This document shows, piece after piece, positions 61,384 to 64,000 of a stretch of DNA of 64,000 bases (positions are counted from its first letter, which is position 1; the number at the start of each line of letters is the position of its first letter). The notes under the pieces are model-generated. The model was not told the DNA's origin and made no database searches. It saw nothing but the letters and a program-made list of their open reading frames with translations. The translations under genes were made by a program, and so were the position numbers. This stretch comes from Bryobacterales bacterium (GTDB lineage Bacteria; Acidobacteriota; Terriglobia; Bryobacterales; Bryobacteraceae). Location of the stretch: the NCBI GenBank assembly GCA_003164035.1, contig PLRS01000141.1:1-64000 (forward strand). The letters are read 5' to 3'.

Positions 61384-62598
61384 ATGACCGTTTCCGGCCG
61401 CATTCGATGGATTCCCGTATTGCTTGGCTGCCTGGGTGTGTCTCTGATCCTGGTTATCTATCCGATCTATGTGATCCGGCCATTCCGGGCGCAGGGAGCG
61501 AGGGAACTGGCGGTGGCGCTGATGATTAGCCGCTTTCGGCCGGGGCTTACGGTGATCTCGGCGCTGGCGGCGGTCTGGGCTGCAATTCGGTATCGCGGGC
61601 GCTGGTGGCGGCGGACACTGGCAGCGGCGGGCGCGGTCTTGGTGTGCGCGCTGGCGGCGCTGGCGCGGGTAAACGTGTACGAGCTGATGTTCCACCCGGA
61701 CGACCATCCGGCCTTCGCCGCGGCGAGTGAAGCGAAGCTCGATAAGGATGACAAGCTGATCGTGGTGAACGTCCGCGGCAGCGCGCGTGCGTACCCGATC
61801 CGCACCATGGGTTACCACCATGTCATTAATGACGTGGTCGGAGGGACGGCTCTCGCGGCGACCTATTGAACGCTCTGTCACACCGGTCTGGTGTGGACGA
61901 GAGATGTGGACGGGCTGCGGCTGACGTTTCACCTGGCCGGCATCAATAACCAGAATTTTCTGATGCGCGACGACCAGACGGGGACCTATTGGCAGCAGAT
62001 CAGCGGACTGGCTATTTCGGGCCCGCTGAAAGGGCGGCAACTCACACTGGTTCACTCCGATGAGCTGACCTTCGCGACGTGGAAAGCGGAGGAGCCGGAA
62101 GGCACGGTGCTGCGGGACGTGGCCAGGTACGCCCCCCAATACGAGAAGAAAGATTGGGACGTGCGCATGAAGCGGGCGCCGGTGGTCATCCAGTTTCCGG
62201 AAGCGGGCATGAAGGCGCGCGAGCTGCTGCTGGGCATCCAGGCTTTCGGCGCCAGCCGGGCGTTTCTCTACGACCGGGTGATTCAGGAGAAGCTGGTGAA
62301 GGACCACGTGGGGGCCGAGCCGGTGCTGCTGGTGGTGGGCGGGGACGGGGAATCGGTGAGAGGTTTCCGCGACCGAATCCCCGGTGTGGATGGTGCACCG
62401 GATTTCTACCGCATGACCGCGAACACGGCCGGCACGCTGCTGATGGATGCGGCAACCGGCAGCGAGTGGAGCTTCCAGGGGTGCGCCGTGTCGGGGAAAG
62501 CGAAGGGCATTTGCCTGGAACCTGTCCCCATGCTCAAAGACTATTGGTTCGACTGGCGGAACTATAATCCCAAGACGACGATTTGGGGGAAAAGATAG
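61384..62598 (+). CDS. DUF3179-type membrane-linked protein, probable selenoprotein (Sec at residue 162)
   Basis: The ATG at 61384 has GGGAG 6 nt upstream. Three TM helices (about 8-28, 40-62 and 75-95) precede a DUF3179 domain ('LIVVNVRGSARAYPIRTMGY', HHVINDVVGGTALAATY). The codon at 61867-61869 is TGA, then TLCHTG, so the protein reads TY-Sec-TLCHTG where relatives have TYCxLCxTG. The same frame continues for 243 residues with family motifs ('DQTGTYWQQISGLAISGPLK', LVHSDELTFATWKAE, YDRVIQEKLV) and stops at 62598. A SECIS-like hairpin follows the TGA. Together this makes a UxxC redox selenoprotein of 404 residues. A nonsense mutation is the alternative, but the hairpin argues against it. Confidence 0.85.
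61873..61903 (+). promoter_or_regulatory. Candidate bacterial SECIS hairpin
   Basis: Nucleotides 61873-61884 (CTCTGTCACACC) pair with 61890-61903 (GGTGTGGACGAGAG) around a GGTCT apical loop. The stem has 12 base pairs with two single-G bulges at 61896 and 61899. The first loop G is 16 nt after the TGA, within the 16-37 nt window of bacterial SECIS. GGTCT is the loop sequence of the E. coli fdhF element. It codes for the protein as well (TLCHTGLVWTR). Confidence 0.8.
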
Positions 62599-62609
62599 AC
62601 ATTTCGGGC

Positions 62610-64000
62610 TCACCGCTGAAACGCCACGAATCGGCCAATGGCGGTGCTTTTGGGAAATCCCCGGTACAAGCTAAGGCGTTTGGCGTCGCCGGCGCAGTCC
62701 AGGCAAATTACGGCGCAGGGGGCGGCGGGCACGGGAGGTGGGTAGCGGCGGGTGAGGTTGGACACGCCGGTGTGGAGGAAGCGGATTTCGGGGTGGCGCT
62801 CGCGGAGCAGGGCCTGCAATGGGTACTCGAGGGTGAGGTTCGAGATGTCGATGCCCAGGACGGCGCAGCCGGAGCGCTCGAGGAGCGAAACCACGCCGAA
62901 ATACGACGCCTGGTTGCGCCAGGAACCCATATCGGCGAAGTACTCGCGGTCGCGATCGGCGTGGAGGACGCTGGCGGGGCCGCTCCAGGGGCGCACCCAA
63001 TTTTCGAACAGGGCCGGGCGCGCGTTGTTGAGCAGAAACAGCGCCAGCAGGATCGACAGGGGCGCGCGCCAGCGGCCGAATACCGCACCCATGAGCGGGG
63101 CGGAGGCCAGCAGCAGCGGCAGGAACAGGCGCGCCAGAAACGGTTGCCACTTCAGATACGCGCAGAAGGCGAGGAAGCCAAATGCCAGCGCTGCGGTATA
63201 CCAAAGCCAGGCCGCGTTGCGCCTGTGAATGGCTACCAGCGCCGCCAGGGCGAGCAGCAGCAATTGCCAGCGGTTGGGGGCGTTGGCTTCGTGGTTGGCA
63301 TTGACGGGGGGAGCGAATTCGGCCCATGGCCAGGTGGTGGCGGGATCGTTCCAATCGATGTGCAGCTTTTTGTGCACAGCGACGACGAAGCGATAGACGC
63401 CTTGATTCCAGCGCGGGCTGCGGGCGCCGAGTTGCTCGGAGAGATTGCGCAGGGCGCCGGAGACCAGCGGCTTCCAACCGAGCTTATCGTTGCGCCAGCG
63501 GAAGGCGCCATCGGCTTGGGCGGAATCGAACCCCAGCGGCCAGCCGCTCAGCCGCCAGTTGCGCACGAAGAGCGGGGCATTGATGGCGAGGGCGCAGGCG
63601 AGGGCGATGGCGGGGCAAGCGAGCACGTGGGGCGGGCGCCAATCGCGCATGTTGCGCCACACCCGAGGCATGGCGCGCGCCGCGGCCCGCGCGCCCGCCC
63701 ACCATGCCACGGCTACCAGGGCGGGGGCAAACAGATAGGCCGTAGCCTTGGTATCGAGCGCCAGCCCGAGGGCACAGCCCAAGCAGACGGCATCCCACTT
63801 CCAGCGCGCCGCGCCGGTGCGGCTGGCGAAATAAACGGCCGCCACCAGCCACATGGCGCAGACGAGATCGTTCTTGGCGCCGGAAGAAGCCAGGATGCCG
63901 GCCGGCAGCGTTGCCGCAACCAGCGCCGCCAGCGCCTGGCCGCGGGCGCCGGCGCCTAACTCGCCCGCCACCAGCGACACGCCGACCATAGCGCCCAGCG
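62610..64000 (-). CDS. Multi-spanning membrane protein resembling GT-C glycosyltransferases (N-terminus beyond window)
   Basis: The frame is open to the window edge; the first ATG seen (63989) is probably internal, as the frame continues to 64000. At least 460 residues with eight or more hydrophobic segments ('LALVAATLPAGILASSGAKN'-like, LAFGFLAFCAYLKWQPFLARL, 'APLSILLALFLLNNARPALF'). The 'ASSGAKNDLVCAMWLVAA' region and the long soluble C-terminus resemble PMT/ArnT-like GT-C enzymes. The C-terminal domain of about 120 residues (GCAVLGIDISNLTLEYPLQA) is cytosolic or periplasmic. It may glycosylate lipid-linked or surface substrates. The N-terminal active-site loop is outside the window. Confidence 0.65.
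   Translation of the reverse strand, partial: LGAMVGVSLVAGELGAGARGQALAALVAATLPAGILASSGAKNDLVCAMWLVAAVYFASRTGAARWKWDAVCLGCALGLALDTKATAYLFAPALVAVAWWAGARAAARAMPRVWRNMRDWRPPHVLACPAIALACALAINAPLFVRNWRLSGWPLGFDSAQADGAFRWRNDKLGWKPLVSGALRNLSEQLGARSPRWNQGVYRFVVAVHKKLHIDWNDPATTWPWAEFAPPVNANHEANAPNRWQLLLLALAALVAIHRRNAAWLWYTAALAFGFLAFCAYLKWQPFLARLFLPLLLASAPLMGAVFGRWRAPLSILLALFLLNNARPALFENWVRPWSGPASVLHADRDREYFADMGSWRNQASYFGVVSLLERSGCAVLGIDISNLTLEYPLQALLRERHPEIRFLHTGVSNLTRRYPPPVPAAPCAVICLDCAGDAKRLSLYRGFPKSTAIGRFVAFQR

Noticed and set aside
61867-61869. Simple nonsense mutation splitting the DUF3179-type gene
   Set aside because: The TGA lies exactly at a catalytic Cys position, the frame is intact on both sides and a SECIS-like hairpin follows. 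I keep this only as the alternative.

Overview
The window looks like a stretch of a GC-rich Acidobacteriota chromosome, most likely Bryobacterales ('Solibacter'-like). This is inferred from gene families, not from a marker gene. The pointers are an Oar-like TonB-dependent receptor with a carboxypeptidase-regulatory N-terminus, a VWFA-related acidobacterial protein, a MacB/FtsX permease without an ATPase, winged-helix/transmembrane regulators, secreted repeat proteins opening on 'PCRIADTR', and many modular palindromic repeats between genes.

Layout. 1-3.6 kb (mostly minus): an NrfD/HybB membrane subunit (cut by the edge), a HybA-like 4Fe-4S protein, and two near-identical membrane-anchored proteins resembling glycine-cleavage H protein but lacking the lipoyl-lysine. 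Each H-like gene is preceded by a matching sigma-54-type promoter. 3.7-7.2 kb (plus): an overlapping operon of a c-haem-type sensor kinase, an archaemetzincin metalloprotease and an NtrC-family sigma-54 activator, plausibly controlling the redox genes. 7.3-13.4 kb: small and secreted proteins, a LysM transglycosylase-like protein, a GH78 alpha-L-rhamnosidase and an HTH protein of a dispersed family. 14-18.8 kb: a polysaccharide ABC permease with a fused N-terminal beta domain, a VTT membrane protein, a PhoB/PhoR pair and a second PhoB. 19-30 kb: A-type Fe-S carrier, K+ channel, tRNA-Lys, a DapA-like/epimerase pair, flavin reductase, CDF transporter, AceE, a LysW-like acidic zinc-ribbon protein, tRNA-Asp and a FucP-type transporter. 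29.9-33.9 kb: moeA-moaC-mog, a VWA protein and rutE. 33.9-46.2 kb: the TonB receptor with a divergent ToxR-like regulator, a possible PD-(D/E)XK protein, a LexA-HTH protein, an orphan protein and a three-gene secreted operon. 46.2-52.1 kb: decayed or mobile material (RAYT remnant, a frameshifted secreted repeat protein, truncated HTH-family genes) around DUF167, Wzt-type ATPase and pRiA4b ORF-3-like genes. 52.4-64 kb: MacB-like permease, gmd-fcl (GDP-L-fucose), CCA-adding enzyme, APC permease, a frameshifted SEC-C gene, a probable selenoprotein and a partial multi-spanning membrane protein.

The most notable find is at 61384-62598. It is a DUF3179-type protein whose first Cys of the CxxC motif is an in-frame TGA, followed 16 nt downstream by a hairpin with a GGTCT apical loop, as expected of a bacterial SECIS. 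The 0-7.2 kb redox/regulatory cluster is the best candidate for an undescribed system. All functions are inferred by reading the sequence; no database search was possible.
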